DNA from: Marchantia polymorpha subsp. ruderalis
Taxonomy: Eukaryota; Streptophyta; Marchantiopsida; Marchantiales; Marchantiaceae
Direction: 5' to 3'
DNA length: 64,000 nt
Assembly (NCBI GenBank): GCA_037833965.1
Contig: AP031355.1
Coordinates: 22,779,501 to 22,843,500, forward strand
The notes beneath the pieces were generated by a model. The model did not search any database. It saw only the letters and a list, made by a program, of their open reading frames with translations, and was not told where the DNA came from. This document shows, one piece after another, positions 1 through 11,834 of the stretch. Every line of letters begins with the position of its first letter. The stretch's first letter is position 1. Position numbers and translations under genes: made by a program.

Positions 1-144
1 AGACTCGGTCGGTGTCGACGTCAAGCGCTTTTGACGACCCGGTCGACACCCTTCGACCTGTTCTCGCAGTGGACACCTGGGCAGGTCTCGGTGGGCCACT
101 GACACAGTTGCCCAGTCTTACAGCTGGGGCCGGCACTGGCATCC
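1..144 (+). other. possible 3' end of an exon at the window edge
   Basis: One forward frame (codons from base 3) is open up to a good splice-donor match, GTGAGT, at 145-150. The peptide is rich in Ser, Thr, Gly and Asp and matches no family I know. The opposite strand is also open over much of this stretch, so the coding direction is not settled. It could equally be GC-rich non-coding sequence. Confidence 0.2.
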
Positions 145-159
145 GTGAGTAATCTATAA

Positions 160-3100
160 TAAATGTCATGACTCATGACAAAGAATCACTTTTCTCCCTT
201 CTTTTTGGAATATCTTATGGATCGACACTCGCTGAGCACGTTCCTGAACGCTTCTACTGCCGAGCTCAGACAGCCCCCTCACAAGATACGACGGAAGAAG
301 CCCAGCTCAGAAAACTGATCTTTCCTCTCGCCTTGTTCAGGCAAGCACAGTACGTTCAACATCTTCAATTTGGTATACCTGTCATCGCCTCCACAATTCA
401 AGCAAGCAACTTGCTCAAGTGCTCTACAGGATATCATAGCTGAAACATTATGCATCATGAAAGGTGCCACTGCGCCGCCCATCCTGACAATTCGTTGCCA
501 AATACGCATTTTCTCAAGGGCTATGAGAGTTGGTCAATTTGGGCTGTACCCGAAGTTCACGTTATGGAAACACTGTCTCCTGCCTCCATCACTGTAGGGT
601 TTCGAAAACCTCGTTTTACGCAGCTGCTGCTGTAAGTTGTAAGGAGACAAATCATGCTAACCTTCCTTCATGGCCACTGCGCTCAAAGCCCATCACGGAG
701 ATGCAATGAGAATCAAGGTACACGAGAGTACGTACGCGGAGGATATCGGTAGGGTTCTGAGCTTTTAAGGACAGAACGAATCTCAAGATTCTCAGACTTT
801 GAGCCGGCATAGTTACAGCCCATGGGGCCTGTCTGATTTTGACATGATCTATTGTAAAGGTGAGCTAGAGGCTGCAGTGTATGTCCGGCGTGTCTTCATC
901 CAATGATGCATAACCATAACCATAACCACGGGAGGGCATCGATCAGGGCAGATCGTCATTGTAGAGAACTTCATCGTCAGTCTGTTGATTCAGATGAGTT
1001 CGTGAAAAAGACATTTCGGAAGGCCATGAAATGTGTTTCTCGAATCATCTCCTCGAATGTCCTCCAACTTAGTGGGAGTATTCATACAGGGGTGTCCCTA
1101 TCTGAATGGAATACGTACGTACGTACGTATCTCATACTGCAAGACCCCATACCAAGGGGTCAGTATATTTATCTCTGCTTGTCTTTTCAGCCTCTGGATA
1201 GAATGGCTGGCTGGCTGGCTGGTTGCATGATGTTGGGAAGCTATCCAATGGCTGGCAGGACAAGAATTTGCTAATTCAAACAGCCAATTTGCCTCCACCA
1301 GTCAAAGCCCTTCTTTGCTCACTAATAACAGACTGAGTCAGAACTGTTCGGACAATAATCGCTCAGCGAGTCCCACCGCACCACGTGCTGATCTCGTCCC
1401 TGGATTACATTACATTAGAGACGACCATGCAGCTGACCAGATTCTGGATTATGTGGGCTGTTCCAAAATCGAGAATATCTGCACGTCCATCCGTTTAAAG
1501 TTCAAAGTTCAAAGTCTCAAGAGGGCTGGTAATATATAATATCGATCAGAAAAGGGCAGACAAGGGCGTGTAGAAGATTTCGAACCTTTCTTCTTTCTTT
1601 CCCCTCCCTGTAGATGCTTATGGAACTCGAGGCCCCAAGTGGCGGGGGTCTGAACGAGGAGTAGCGTAGCTGCTCGAGATGTGGATGCTGTGCCAGAGTC
1701 GAGACTATGCTACTGTTGAACAATATTACAGATGGTTCAAATTTCGTTGAGTAGGTGAAGTAATCATTGGATTTGCGAGTTGGTCGATGAATCTGACCAC
1801 AAGAACCGCTACGAGTTCCTCGATGGACTGAACCGAACTGCACTAAGCATGGTACTTGTTTACTGTGACAGTGGGTCCGTCAGAAGTAATTTACTGGCAT
1901 CGATATTACAAATCTTCCAGCCATGGATTAGATAACAAGGGACTCTTGATAGCAGCACCCCTAAGCTCAAAATATGTTACAAGGATCTAGTACGTGCCCC
2001 GGTTTGGATGGAGAACAAGTAGAGGCTGGAATGAAGAAAGAACGTACTTCACAGCTGGCCACGATCTGAGTTCGAGGGTAAATGGTGTGTAGCTGAATGT
2101 TATAATGAGGTTCAATGTGGCTGTAATGTACTAGCTAACACGAACATCATGATTTGGAAAAGGTTTGTATGAAGTGTTTGGCTGTACTGTGACTACCAGC
2201 TGATGTTCACTTCGATCTTGATGCACTCGTAACCTTCTGACCTGAGACAGGTCTCGAAACTTCCCAACATTTGGAACAATACTTCGTTTGACTTCCCTTT
2301 GGCCTGGAAAGAGGGGAGTCAAGAAGGTTCCTGCTCTTGATTCTCGCTGCGCTGCCAAATCGATGGGGCCAACCTCGACCAACGACGTCTCCTTTTCTGA
2401 GCCCATGGATCCGAAGTATGATTGCAGATTGTTGTTTGGTAAGAGATGTTTTATAAACAAGACGACGGAGGTCTTCTTCATGGGTCTGCCCACTCATCAA
2501 CTTTGCTTTATCTCTCGTTGTCTCGGGAGTTGAGTGACAGCTCAGACCTGTCAGATATACCTGCATGCCAATTTCCACATTGGCCAATATAACCCTCATC
2601 CAAAGAAATTGCTCTGCCTCTTGCACACCTTCCATCTTCCGACGCACACATAAACAAACACAAGATGGGATCCGAAGGTTTTCAAAATCAGAGTTGAGAC
2701 AGTTTACCTAGTTCTCTTTAATCAGTAACCCTGACCCACTCGAATACAGTTGCGCTAAAGTTTGGCCAATTCTGATGCATGCACTGTAACTGTGAAGTTT
2801 AACTGTCTTAAATGCGGCAGTACTTTATTGCAGCTGGCCAAGATCAAGTACACAACGTGATCCTCGAGTCGATAATATGATACTTGTTACTAATTCTTAC
2901 AGTTTTTACTGGACTCGCTACTTAGCCATACAAGAGGCCCTCAAAATCAACGTCGGTAGGGCTAATCATGTCGAATTGGCCAATGCGCCAGCTTGTCATG
3001 AATACAATCCAAGGCCAGCCAGCCCACTCGCTACATACAGATACGTATCCTGCCACCCTTGGGATGATACACTTGCCAGTAGGCTCAGAAGGTTGTATCC

Positions 3101-4980
3101 AATACCGTAGACTGAGTTAGTTCAGCTTGTGAAAAATTACAAGGGCCGCGTCGTGTACAGAGTACACTGTCATCTCAGAAGTTGATCCAAGTGCAGCTGC
3201 TCATATTGCGCAGAATGAAGCTCCTGTTCGGAAGCAGAAGGTGATTTGACTTTCACCAGTTGCTCAAACCGTACTTCGATCCTAATTATTGCACATGATT
3301 CACGCATTCCTGCAAAATCTCATGGCGCGGATTTTTAATACTAACAATCGACTTAGGTCACATCTACTCGGTGGACATCCAGCGACAGCAGCAGGATTTG
3401 TTTGCGTGCCTGCCAGCGGCGTTGTCGATTATCATTATACATACTGTCTCGAATGAGCCGAGCTGACTGACTCAGAGCAAATAGGCCAAGCAGTTTTCTG
3501 ATCTTTGCACCGGAGAGAGTCGGATCTCACTACACATTCTTAGATCTTTTAGATGCTGCTCTAGATCGAACGCACGGAAGCAATGCATGACTAGAATGCA
3601 TGAGACCTCAATCTGACTTTCGCATCTCAGCATAGTGCACCCGGCTCACTTAATCCATCTTCTTCCTCGTCTTCTATTCGGATTCCCCGGAGTCTTTTCT
3701 TCTGTTATACATGTCGATCTTTCTTTACGCTTCCACTAGTTGCGAGTTCGTGAGACTGCCAAGGCCATTCCAAGTAGTCTGGTTTGCTGAATCTTATCGA
3801 TGACGGTGAAAGAACGTCAGGCGTCCAGGTGCAAGAAGACGGGTTAAGCCGAGAGGTAAGAGCTTCAAACCATGCCAATGTCAAGCGGGAGAACCAGAGC
3901 TCTCGACGATCCACGACGCATACTTCTGTGCTGCTGCTGTTGCTGCTGTTGTTGTTTACAGGAGCATCTGCTGCAGCTCCTTCGACAGAAATTTGACGAT
4001 GCGTGAACAGACTGTATAGGAGATATTCGAAATATACTTCAGAGAGCATAACTTTGAGTGAAAGGAAAGCTCGTTGAACGAACTTGATTTTCGGGTCACA
4101 AGCTTTCTCCTGACGCGACGCCATATGAACCGTAGAATGCATCGACTCCGAGCTCCCACAGCCCGAATTGAGAGCGTCACCAAGCTCTCTCTATGTCTCC
4201 CAAGTCAACCCTTCGGCTTTGAACTTTCTAGATTAAAAGAAACTTATAACAGAACCGACGATCGCCAGCTTGTTCTGTCACTCAAACCCGTCCAGTCTGT
4301 ACAGAATATAATTCACCAGTATCTTGGAAGCTAAAATAAGCCGATTCCATAAAAGTGAAAACACAACACTAAAGCTTAAATAATATTAACGAAAATAAAC
4401 TAAGACAGATGGTCAACCTCAGCAGCAGGCATCATATGAGGTCCAAGAGGTGTAATTAGCATCTTAGATGGACGTCTGAGGACAGAAACAATACAAATAT
4501 TTACTAGTCTGCGATGACATCAGAAGCTCGGGGATCTCACAGCACTCAAACACTTACCGAATTGAGGTTAGATAAGGACACGCATTTGTATATACGGTGT
4601 ATCTTCGTATCGTCTGTAATTTATGTACACGTTTCTTTTATATTTTGGACCCCGAGGACTCAATGATGAAGGAAGTCAATCCATTAAAAAAATGGGGAAA
4701 GATGAGGGATATGTCTCGAGGTTGCGAATGAAGGAGTCAAGGTGCGAGCTTATCTTTTCTTCAAAAGGTCCGTTTCTTAGACACACGATTGATGTCACCG
4801 ACGAGAGTTGACCTACATGACCTCGTGGAAGCTTCGAGCCCCATCATATGCTCAAAAGCTCGTGTATGACTTCCGGGGCTCTGAAAAGTAGTCGATGCCT
4901 ACTGGAACTCTACAACTGCTAAGACGGCACGAGGTCAGCGCTGTAGCAAAGAGCTCATGGCGAACCATGGATCGCCATGG
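160..4980. other. intergenic region, no gene recognised
   Basis: About 4.8 kb of mixed-composition sequence. Short open frames occur on both strands (for example 2131-2493 and 2207-2647 on the minus strand), but they overlap each other in different frames, show no family motif and have no convincing exon structure. Short simple repeats include CATAAC units near 905-925, ACGT units near 1112-1130 and GGCT units at 1204-1222. Confidence 0.5.
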
Positions 4981-7716
4981 AGAATACGTTGCCAAAAAGA
5001 AAGCCCCAAAAAGTGAAGATAAGTTCCCGTTCCCGTTCCCGTTCCAGTTCCAGTTGGAAGACATTCCTGTGGTGGGGCCCTATTCCAGAAGGACTCAGAT
5101 ACCATGACGATCGACGTGACGTAGTGTCGGAAAGTTGCCCGGATGAGTGAACTGTACCTGTGCAGGCTGGTGGTACTCCTCGAGACACCGGCACACCTGT
5201 CCGAGAATGTAGCCTACAGATCCCCGAGCTCATTCTGCTGGAAATGCAGTCGATTCATTGAGCCCCAGCCCAGCCCAGCCCAGCCCAGCCCATCCTCTCC
5301 CTTCGCGTGTCCCATGGCATTCAATACTCAATATTCAATGGAGTAGGTACTGTAATTGACTGGAACAGCGAAACAAACGCGTCTGCTGGTCCGACTGGCT
5401 TGCTTGCTTTCAGTGCAGCAGCCAGGTAGAGAACACAGGCAGAGCAATCGGTTTTCGATACTTGACCTGCTCTCTGCCAGTCAGTCGGTCGGTCAGACGG
5501 ACCTGGCCAAGAACAGAACATAAACACAACGCAATCAGAGCTGCCATTGAGCCCGGCTGATCGGATGGGCTCGTTAGATTCTCGTGACATTGACATTCGA
5601 GTCCCCGCCCTTGTGTGGCAGAAGGTGTGATTAAGATTGTTGGGCAGGTTAACGAAAATGGGCAGCTTTCGAGACGAGGCATTGACCAGAAAGAAACAAC
5701 TCCGATCGACATGTCGACGAGCACATTGTAGTACTTTCGAGGCACCTGAACGTCACTGACAAGCTGCAAGATCAGTTGTAGACGCATGGCAAATACTGTT
5801 ATAGATAAAATTGCGATTTCAAATCTTACTGGGCACGTACATCCAGCTCGCGAGCTTCTGTCCTGGGCCACTGCCCCATGGGAATCTAGATTGCCAGTTG
5901 AAGGTCAGCCAAAAGCACTGGCGACCTCCGCACGGCACTCACTGCTCCAGGTCAACAATGTCAACCCATGTCAACTCTCGTCCAGTCCAGTACACTTTCG
6001 TTCGGGGCATATTTTCTAGCAGCGCCTTCCAGCAGTCGGTCCGTCCGTCTGTCTGTCTGTCTGTCTGTCACATCGATCCGATCTCGAGTTGGGCATTTCA
6101 TCCTGTGAGCTGTCCAATCCATGCAGCACGCAACAAAATCATCTGCAACCCGCCTCTGAAGTGCGACATCATGGGCTCGAACGCTTTCAGATGACTGCGA
6201 TTTGGACCTCACATCGTGCCAGGTCTCCTTTCCATTGACCCTCTCTCTCTCTCTCTCGCTCTCTCGTTCACCGAGGGCGGCTCTGACTGGCCCATCTCAC
6301 CTCACCTCACCTCCAAGCAAAGTTTCCCGTGGCCGCATTTGAGCCTCGAGCATCAAAATCCCCGAGACTCGACCTCGACTGCTGTCACGCCAACCCTTGG
6401 GTCTTGCTGACAGCATGTTGACAGCATGTTGGCAGCAGACTGCAGAAGGTGGAGGTGGAGGTGGAGGTCGATGTCGTGTTGCAAATCGAGAAATTGAACC
6501 TCGGGTCGGGCAGAGTCTTGGCGATGTCAACATGGCTGCCAGTGGGTGGGTGGGTGGGTCACATGCCAGAGACATGCAAATCGATTTCATGTCTCGGATG
6601 GTCGGTCACTCGCATGTCTGCCTGCCTTCCACTCCTCTATCTTCAATAAACTGCAAGCCGACAAAGTGCTCGATGGCGGCCCGAGTCTCGATGGATGGAT
6701 CGATCGATCGGACTCGAGGTCCGATCGAGTGTTTCGGTGGATGCTTTGCTTTGCCTTGCCTTGCCAAATGCAATTTGCATGCTCGGGGATAGAATCATTG
6801 CCCGGAGCAGCAGCGAAACCTTGACTCGTCTGCAATCGAAGAACAACGAGTGCATGCGACAATGTACGACGCAGAAAGCGAGAGGCTGCGGGAGCCGAAG
6901 AAAAGCAATCGCACTCACGGCGGCCACTTTGATTAAGACTGTCCCCGGGCGATCTTAACAGCGTGCGAAAACTCGAGGCCCACGCCCCGTGCCCATGATG
7001 GATGCCACATTACGGCCATTCTACTGTCGATGGCTGGCTTCGAGTCATGATGATGCTGCCCCACCATCGAGCTTGGAGTAGATTCGGCCCGATCATTAGC
7101 CCCAGACCACCGACGTACGGCCGAATCCAATCGGCCGACCCGACGAGCTCTCAATTCGCGTCCGTGTTCGTAAACCCTGAGACCAGATTCGCGCGATCCA
7201 TGAGCCTGATTCTGATGATGAAGAAACGAGCTTCCAGTCGCGGGCGTACGTACGATGATGATGGAGGATTTAGCGGGTGCGTGCATGCTTGGACCGGGCG
7301 CTAGCAATCTCGGAAGATCAGGAGGCGAGCTCGACCTCGATCGATCGAGCATGAGGATGGCACGGAGCGAATTAACTGTAGGCCGGGATAAAGCTCTCAG
7401 AGAGACAGGCGGACGGACAGACAGGCCTGTCTGGCTGGTCTCCACCCCACGAAACATCCAATCATTCTTCAGGACTGCTGATGCTGATGCTCGCTCATTG
7501 CGCTCGCCGTTCACTGATTTCCATGGAGCGCAGGCAAGCGATGCCTGTTTTTTTCCATCGGCCGGACTCGTGCGACGGAGCTCGACTCGAGCGCGGCGGC
7601 AGGGCACGGCACTCGGAGGCTGATTGCCGACGGATCTCGGCAGGAATTGAATTGAATTGAATCGAACCTTGACATTCTTCTTTTCGACCTGAATTTGGAG
7701 ATCGAGACCGGACGAC
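4981..7716. repeat. microsatellite-rich 5' flank of the CAD gene
   Basis: This spacer is dense in short tandem repeats: GTTCCC units at 5023-5055, CAGCC units at 5265-5292, GTCT units at 6038-6069, a CT run at 6241-6266, CTCAC units near 6296-6312, GGAGGT units at 6447-6470, GGGT units at 6541-6559 and GAATT units at 7643-7665. No protein family is visible. The part just before 7717 should hold the promoter and 5' UTR of the CAD gene, but I see no clear TATA box. Confidence 0.6.
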
Positions 7717-10700
7717 ATGTCGAACCCTGCCCTCGATTCCGGTACCTCAGGAGTCAAGAAGGTTCTGGGCTATGCCGCCGTCGAGAAGGGCGGCAAACTC
7801 CTGCCCTTCGTCTTCGACCGCAGGTACTTCTTGAAGCTTGGGCCTGAGAATTCCCCTCCTTCTGTCTGTCTGTCTGTCTGCACGGATCAACTGTGGCAGA
7901 AGGAAGAGGAATTTCAATTCACCCAAGGAAATTTCAGGACGAGCGCTCAGAACGAGTTCTTCTGTCGAACGTGGCTTTCATGCTCCATGGGCTCATACGA
8001 CCAACCTCGATAATCCAATTTCAAGTTTCCCCCGTTTCGTGACCGCATTTCCATCGACGAGCAGAATCGAAATTTGTCAAGTGTCCGCGTTCGACGACCA
8101 CAGATGACTTGTCCCCACAACCCAAACGATCCATATCGAAGCCCATGTCCAAAACCTAAACCCTGGCAGAGAAACGCAAGAGCTGGGGGTTTGAGCCTGA
8201 TTTCATACACTGCAAGCCCTAAGAATGACTCGGCGAGATTCCCTCCGAGGTAAAAGAATCCGTCGATCGATCCATCGAAGTGCAAACGAGCCGAAGCTTT
8301 CGTGGACAGACGATGGATCCCAATCGTTGATGAACTAAATTGAATCCAACTGAGCCAAATCAACCCAGCTCCAAACCAACCTGACTATGTGAATAAATGT
8401 CTGAGAGTCTGCATCTCGTTGACCAGACGAGCCTCGATGGCCCTCGATCCTAGAGTCTACTGAATCTGAAATCTGCCCTATTGAAAGACAAGAATGTTTA
8501 CAATCCGTGATGGATTGCGAACTTCCACCTCCCGAGGCCTCGAGGAAGTTGTTGTCAGACTGCTGGGGCTTTTGATTCGACTCGGACTGTTGTGCTGAAA
8601 TCCAGCATCTGTCAGTTATAGAGTAGCAGGACTAATCATCAGGATGGATCATGCCCTCATCGAATCGAATCGAGCAAGAGAGTTTGTACATGATGAGGGT
8701 TTTGATACTTGCTTCGTTCAGCGTTCCTGTAAAGCGTGACACACAGATGAAGCATTTGTGTGTTGCAGGCCGACTCAACCTCGCGACGTCGTGTTCAGAA
8801 TTCTCTACTGCGGCATTTGTCATTCTGATCTTCATCAGATCAGGGATGAGTGGTCCGATGATGTTCCTGCACAGTATCCGATTGTTCCAGGGTCAGATTT
8901 CCCTCCTCCTCTGCTGCTCCTCTCCACAGATCCTTTCTCCATGAGACCTCATTTATCATTTCTCTGTGTGGGACGAAGCTCCATTCCACAGGCTCTGGTG
9001 CTGGATCTTCTTCCGGTCATAGTTGGAATGAAATCTGGGGATAGGAAAGGGATTCCCAATATGTCGGTGTCTTTTTGCTTCACTGAACATTTGCTTTCGG
9101 CATGGATGAAGTGTGGCCCATCCCGAATTTTGATCAAAGCTTGCTCATGGTGAATGGTGTGCAGTCATGAGATGACAGGCATAGTGTGTGATGTGGGAGA
9201 CGAGGTGACCAGGTTCAAGATTGGCAACAGAGTGGGGGTAGGCTGTCTGGTGAACAGCTGTGGCAAATGCAGCCACTGTAAGAGAAATCTGGAACAATAT
9301 TGTGAAGAGAAACCTATTTGGACGTACAATGACAAAGATATTTACACGGACAACCTGCCGACTTATGGTGGCTTCTCTACTTTGATGGTGGCTCCAGAGA
9401 GGTCCACATTCATTTTTGTTTTGATCGTCTTCTGCGTTCATCTGCCGGCAGAGAACCAATGATTCAGTGCTTGTAGACTTGATCACGCTCGTCCTCGGGA
9501 TGTAACACAGACGAAAAGGCTAACAGCTTCCTCGTTCTTGGCCTGCAGGTTTGTGATCAAAATACCAGATGGGTTGCCCATGGACGGAGCTGCACCGTTG
9601 CTATGTGCAGGCATTACAGTGTACAGTCCGATGATGCACTATAAAATGCAACAAGGGGGTAAACATTTTGGAGTTGTTGGGTTAGGTGGATTAGGGTTCA
9701 TGGCTGCGAAGTTCGCCAGAGCCATGGGCATGCAAGTTACAGTAATTAGCTCCTCCCCCGACAAGGAGCTCGAGGCACGTGCTTGTTTGCGAGCTGATGA
9801 CTTCATCGTTAGCAGCGATCTTAAAAGAATGAAGGTGATATTCAAGACTGATTGTACGTTTTTTGTCACTTCGATATGATAGGAAGCCACCTCTTCTCCT
9901 TCCCAGGCTAAAACCAGTGATCTGGAATTGATCACTGGTTGCTTTTCCATCGAAAAGCTGCAGCGAATTCTAGACAATTGCTTTCAACTTCGTCGACCAT
10001 AGTTCGATCACTTCTGCAAGTTTCAATAGAATCCTTCTACGCGAACAAGATCAGGTACTAAGGTCCATCAACGAATGGCTTTCATTACCTTTCAGTGAAT
10101 ATGCTCTGATGTGCAGAAAGCTGAGAAAACATTGGACTTCATCATCGATACTGTATCAGCCCCGCACAGTTTCGATAAATACCTTCCTCTGCTGAGAACC
10201 AATGGCCAGATGGTGCTGGTTGGCATGCCCCACAAACCCTTGACTGTTTCGTCGATGCTCCTTGCAGCCGGTAAGGCTCATCATCGCCCACACTTTTATC
10301 TTGTAAGGTGGCAGAGAATTCGCTGTTTCCATACACAGTGGTGATCCACAGGGACACAGGGCTCACTAGCAAAGAGAGCTCTCTGCTCTATGTTAAACCT
10401 TCAGTACTCCAAAATAGCTTCGAGAGGTAGTCCTGCTAGCCAATGTACACGTTTCAACTTTCCACTCGAGCACAATTTCACTAATCTCGTCCGACATTTC
10501 GAATCAGGGCCACTTTGTTATGCTGACAAGTATAACCTGTGTCCTGCAGGCCGAAGATCCGTCGCCGGTAGTATGATCGGAGGTCTGAAAGAAACACAAG
10601 AAATGATGGACTTCTGTGGCAAACACCACATCTTTTGCTTAGTGGAAAGAATTCCCATGGACTATGTTAACAACGCGATGGTGAGGCTGCACAACTCAGA

Positions 10701-10770
10701 TGTGAAGTATCGTTTTGTGATCGACTGTAAAACCATCAAGAATCCTACCGCGATTTACGGGTGTCACTAG
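7717..10770 (+). CDS. CAD: cinnamyl alcohol dehydrogenase family zinc reductase (6 exons)
   Basis: Predicted 375-residue NADP(H)-dependent medium-chain zinc alcohol dehydrogenase of the plant CAD family, which reduces cinnamaldehyde-type aldehydes to alcohols in the cytosol. Exons: 7717-7823, 8769-8891, 9165-9401, 9549-9834, 10117-10270, 10550-10770, all with GT-AG introns and consistent phase. Seen in the sequence: the catalytic-zinc region YCGICHSD (about residues 49-56) with GHE at 77-79, the structural-zinc Cys cluster CGKCSHC followed by a fourth Cys, the third catalytic-zinc Cys in [11 protein letters not shown], and the Rossmann glycine motif GLGGLG. The Ser-rich stretch ending the second beta strand (VISSSPDK) fits NADPH rather than NADH, as known for the family. 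Length is normal for CAD (about 360). Which substrate it prefers (lignin-like or other aldehydes) cannot be told from sequence. The start codon is the first in-frame ATG. Confidence 0.93.
7858..7880. repeat. TCTG microsatellite in CAD intron 1
   Basis: Five tandem TCTG units lie 35 bp into the first CAD intron. A related GTCT tract lies upstream at 6038-6069. Confidence 0.85.
9912..9940. repeat. perfect 11-bp inverted repeat in CAD intron 4
   Basis: Arms AACCAGTGATC (9912-9922) and GATCACTGGTT (9930-9940) flank a 7-nt loop. It lies between exons 4 and 5 of the CAD gene. Confidence 0.85.
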
Positions 10771-11834
10771 ACAAGAGCTGGACCTGGTACTCCAGCTATG
10801 TCTATCAATTATCCTGTCAATCTCAATACTGATTAATTTGGAAAGCAGTAGTGTTGAAAGGCGGATTCTGTTTTAAGCAGAAAAATCTTGTACATACAAA
10901 AATCGAGCTAAGGTTTAAAAACGCGAAGGGACTCCGGGACTAGACATCGAAACATAAACCTTAACTCTCTGAGTAACCTCTTTTTAACCAGCTCACTCTG
11001 TGAGCTGGTTAAAAAGTTCCCTAGCGGATACGAAAGTTCGTCTCACACAATTGGTCTGAGCCCGCTCGGGTCCTTCTCAAACCTACGCAGGTCTACGAAG
11101 GACTAAATCTGAACGTAGGTTACCGGAACACGCCATACAGGCGATAAGCCTCGGACTCATTTCTCAAACACCTTTGCTCCTCGTGAGCCATCTGAATGTA
11201 CTCAACGATGGTCCAAACATTCTGCTTTTATCTTCACAGAGCTCATCAGCACGATAAAAAGCGTTCATACGTAACAAAAAACGAACAACAAGAGAGCCAG
11301 TTATTGGCACAAAACTTCGCTTCCAGATTCGTTATGAGAAATGTAATTCCTACCTACCGAAGTGTATCTCAGGATTGTACGTAAGACATACGCTCATGCT
11401 TCAGGCAAACATGTGGGGCAACAAAACGGGCACCAGATGATCCACGTTGAACGAAACAAATACATGAGGAACAACTTTACCCATTACATGAAAGTTGCAA
11501 GCGTTGTACAAATATATATCCCAAATGTCCTCCTCAATTTCGACCCAAGCGCAGGAGGGGAGCAAAGCTGGACACCTACAACTGGGCTCTACTCATGAAG
11601 CGTTATAAAGCGCAAGATCGAGGCAGTCCTAAGAGAAAAGGAACAGGTACATAGCCTAATTGATATCAGACTGAGGCGAACTGCTCTAATAAAGGACCAG
11701 ATCTCCCCGGCTAGAAAATTATCATGTACAAACTTGTATTCGCTTGACATCTTTAGGAAGATCTCAACAGAAGCAAGGCAAGAGAACATCGCCAAAAGTT
11801 GTACCTTGAGTCTACCAAAAATCTCCCCACACTG
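10771..11834. other. convergent intergenic region after CAD
   Basis: This holds the 3' flanks of CAD (+) and of the folate-receptor-like gene (-). I see no gene in it; the short frames at 11196-11598 show no family features. Its one striking element is the hairpin at 10980-11016. Confidence 0.6.
10980..11016. repeat. perfect 17-bp inverted repeat, 3-nt loop
   Basis: Arms CTTTTTAACCAGCTCAC (10980-10996) and GTGAGCTGGTTAAAAAG (11000-11016) are perfectly complementary around the loop TCT. It begins 210 bp after the CAD stop codon, so it may lie in or just beyond the 3' UTR. Confidence 0.95.

Noticed and set aside
6933-7757. 274-codon minus-strand frame opposite the CAD start
   Set aside because: It runs antisense across the CAD start, is low in recognisable motifs and lies in GC-rich sequence where long chance frames are common.
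8140-8165. AAACCTAAACCCTGG as a telomere-like repeat
   Set aside because: It is a single partial unit inside CAD intron 1, not a tandem run.
10980-11016. Hairpin followed by A-run read as a bacterial-type terminator
   Set aside because: The window is clearly nuclear plant DNA with spliced genes; intrinsic terminators do not apply. Kept only as an inverted repeat.
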